From contig DAXZ01000050.1 of assembly GCA_002506665.1 (NCBI GenBank), positions 5,535 to 11,010 on the forward strand: a stretch of 5,476 nucleotides of DNA, given 5' to 3'. Made by a program: the position numbers and the translations under genes. The DNA comes from Nitrosopumilus sp. UBA526 (GTDB lineage Archaea; Thermoproteota; Nitrososphaeria; Nitrososphaerales; Nitrosopumilaceae). The notes below the pieces were generated by a model. It was not told the DNA's origin. It saw nothing but the letters and a program-made list of their open reading frames with translations, and made no database searches. Shown in pieces: positions 5,298 to 5,476 of the stretch. Positions within the stretch are counted from its first letter, which is position 1. Each line of letters starts with the position of its first letter.

Positions 5298-5476
5298 AAA
5301 TAACAAAATCTTAGATTGTCAAATACACAAACGAGACACATCTACAAAGATGGATATTTTACAAGGCGTAATGACATTTAGCAAACTGAGGTTTTTCTGA
5401 TGAGAGGTATGCTATTGCAATAACAGATAACTCTGCTAGATTTCTTTCCGAATCTTGGCCAAGTCATTAAAGGTCT
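5298..5476. other. Right-edge region with no complete gene; possible tail of a minus-strand gene
   Basis: No complete coding region is seen in these 179 bases. A short hairpin, CATCT-ACAA-AGATG at 5339-5352, is followed by TATTTT and might help end Fic transcription, but it is weak. On the minus strand one frame enters from the right edge and reads TFNDLAKIRKEI before a TAG at 5438-5436. Its charged helical character resembles a true C-terminus, but twelve codons prove nothing. A TGATGA at 5398-5403 with CTGA at 5386-5389 recalls C/D-box RNA elements but lacks a matching terminal D box. Confidence 0.3.

Noticed and set aside
5369..5403. Candidate C/D-box guide RNA: TAATGA near 5370, CTGA at 5386-5389 and TGATGA at 5398-5403
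   Set aside because: The first C box has a mismatch and no CTGA-type D box follows the second C box within a guide-length distance. The terminal K-turn pair is therefore missing.

Overview
The window looks like chromosomal DNA from an ammonia-oxidiser-type archaeon (Thaumarchaeota/Nitrososphaerota). The grounds are the archaeal-type Cbf5 C-terminal half, an intron-containing tRNA-Ser with an encoded CCA, an eRF1-family GGQ protein, and AT-rich BoxA-like elements about 26 bases upstream of several start codons. That last pattern is typical of leaderless archaeal mRNAs. Sampled rows of the older-looking genes run about 47-48% G+C. This is richer than marine Nitrosopumilus as generally described, so a Nitrosotenuis- or Nitrososphaera-like relative is possible, but genus cannot be fixed from this sequence. 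The lineage is inferred from protein resemblance recalled from memory, not from a search.

Left part (1-1359): the 3' end of cbf5 (rRNA/tRNA pseudouridine synthase, cut by the window edge) is followed after five bases by a small membrane-anchored beta-sandwich protein, probably co-transcribed. Next comes a tRNA-Ser(GGA) gene with a long variable arm, a 13-base intron next to the anticodon, and a T-run terminator directly after the encoded CCA.

Middle (1394-3738): an eRF1-like protein with a clear GGQ motif but no recognisable NIKS stop-codon loop and no zinc minidomain. It converges on an FAD-dependent oxidoreductase of the L-2-hydroxyglutarate oxidase type. The two genes share one palindromic CTAG that holds both stop codons. 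The oxidoreductase appears to start at TTG and is read from a compact divergent promoter region.

Right part (3739-5476): a small Cys/His-rich protein, probably metal-binding, and then a class II Fic protein (AMP-transferase fold with an N-terminal inhibitory motif and a C-terminal winged helix). The Fic gene is in places much more AT-rich than the rest. The last 179 bases hold no complete gene.

The left half has a translation theme (RNA pseudouridylation, tRNA, peptide-release-like factor). The right half is metabolic and regulatory, with no evident single operon or pathway linking it. No CRISPR array, insertion sequence or defence island is visible. The best candidate for something under-described is the GGQ protein, which keeps the peptidyl-tRNA hydrolysis motif but seems to have lost codon recognition.
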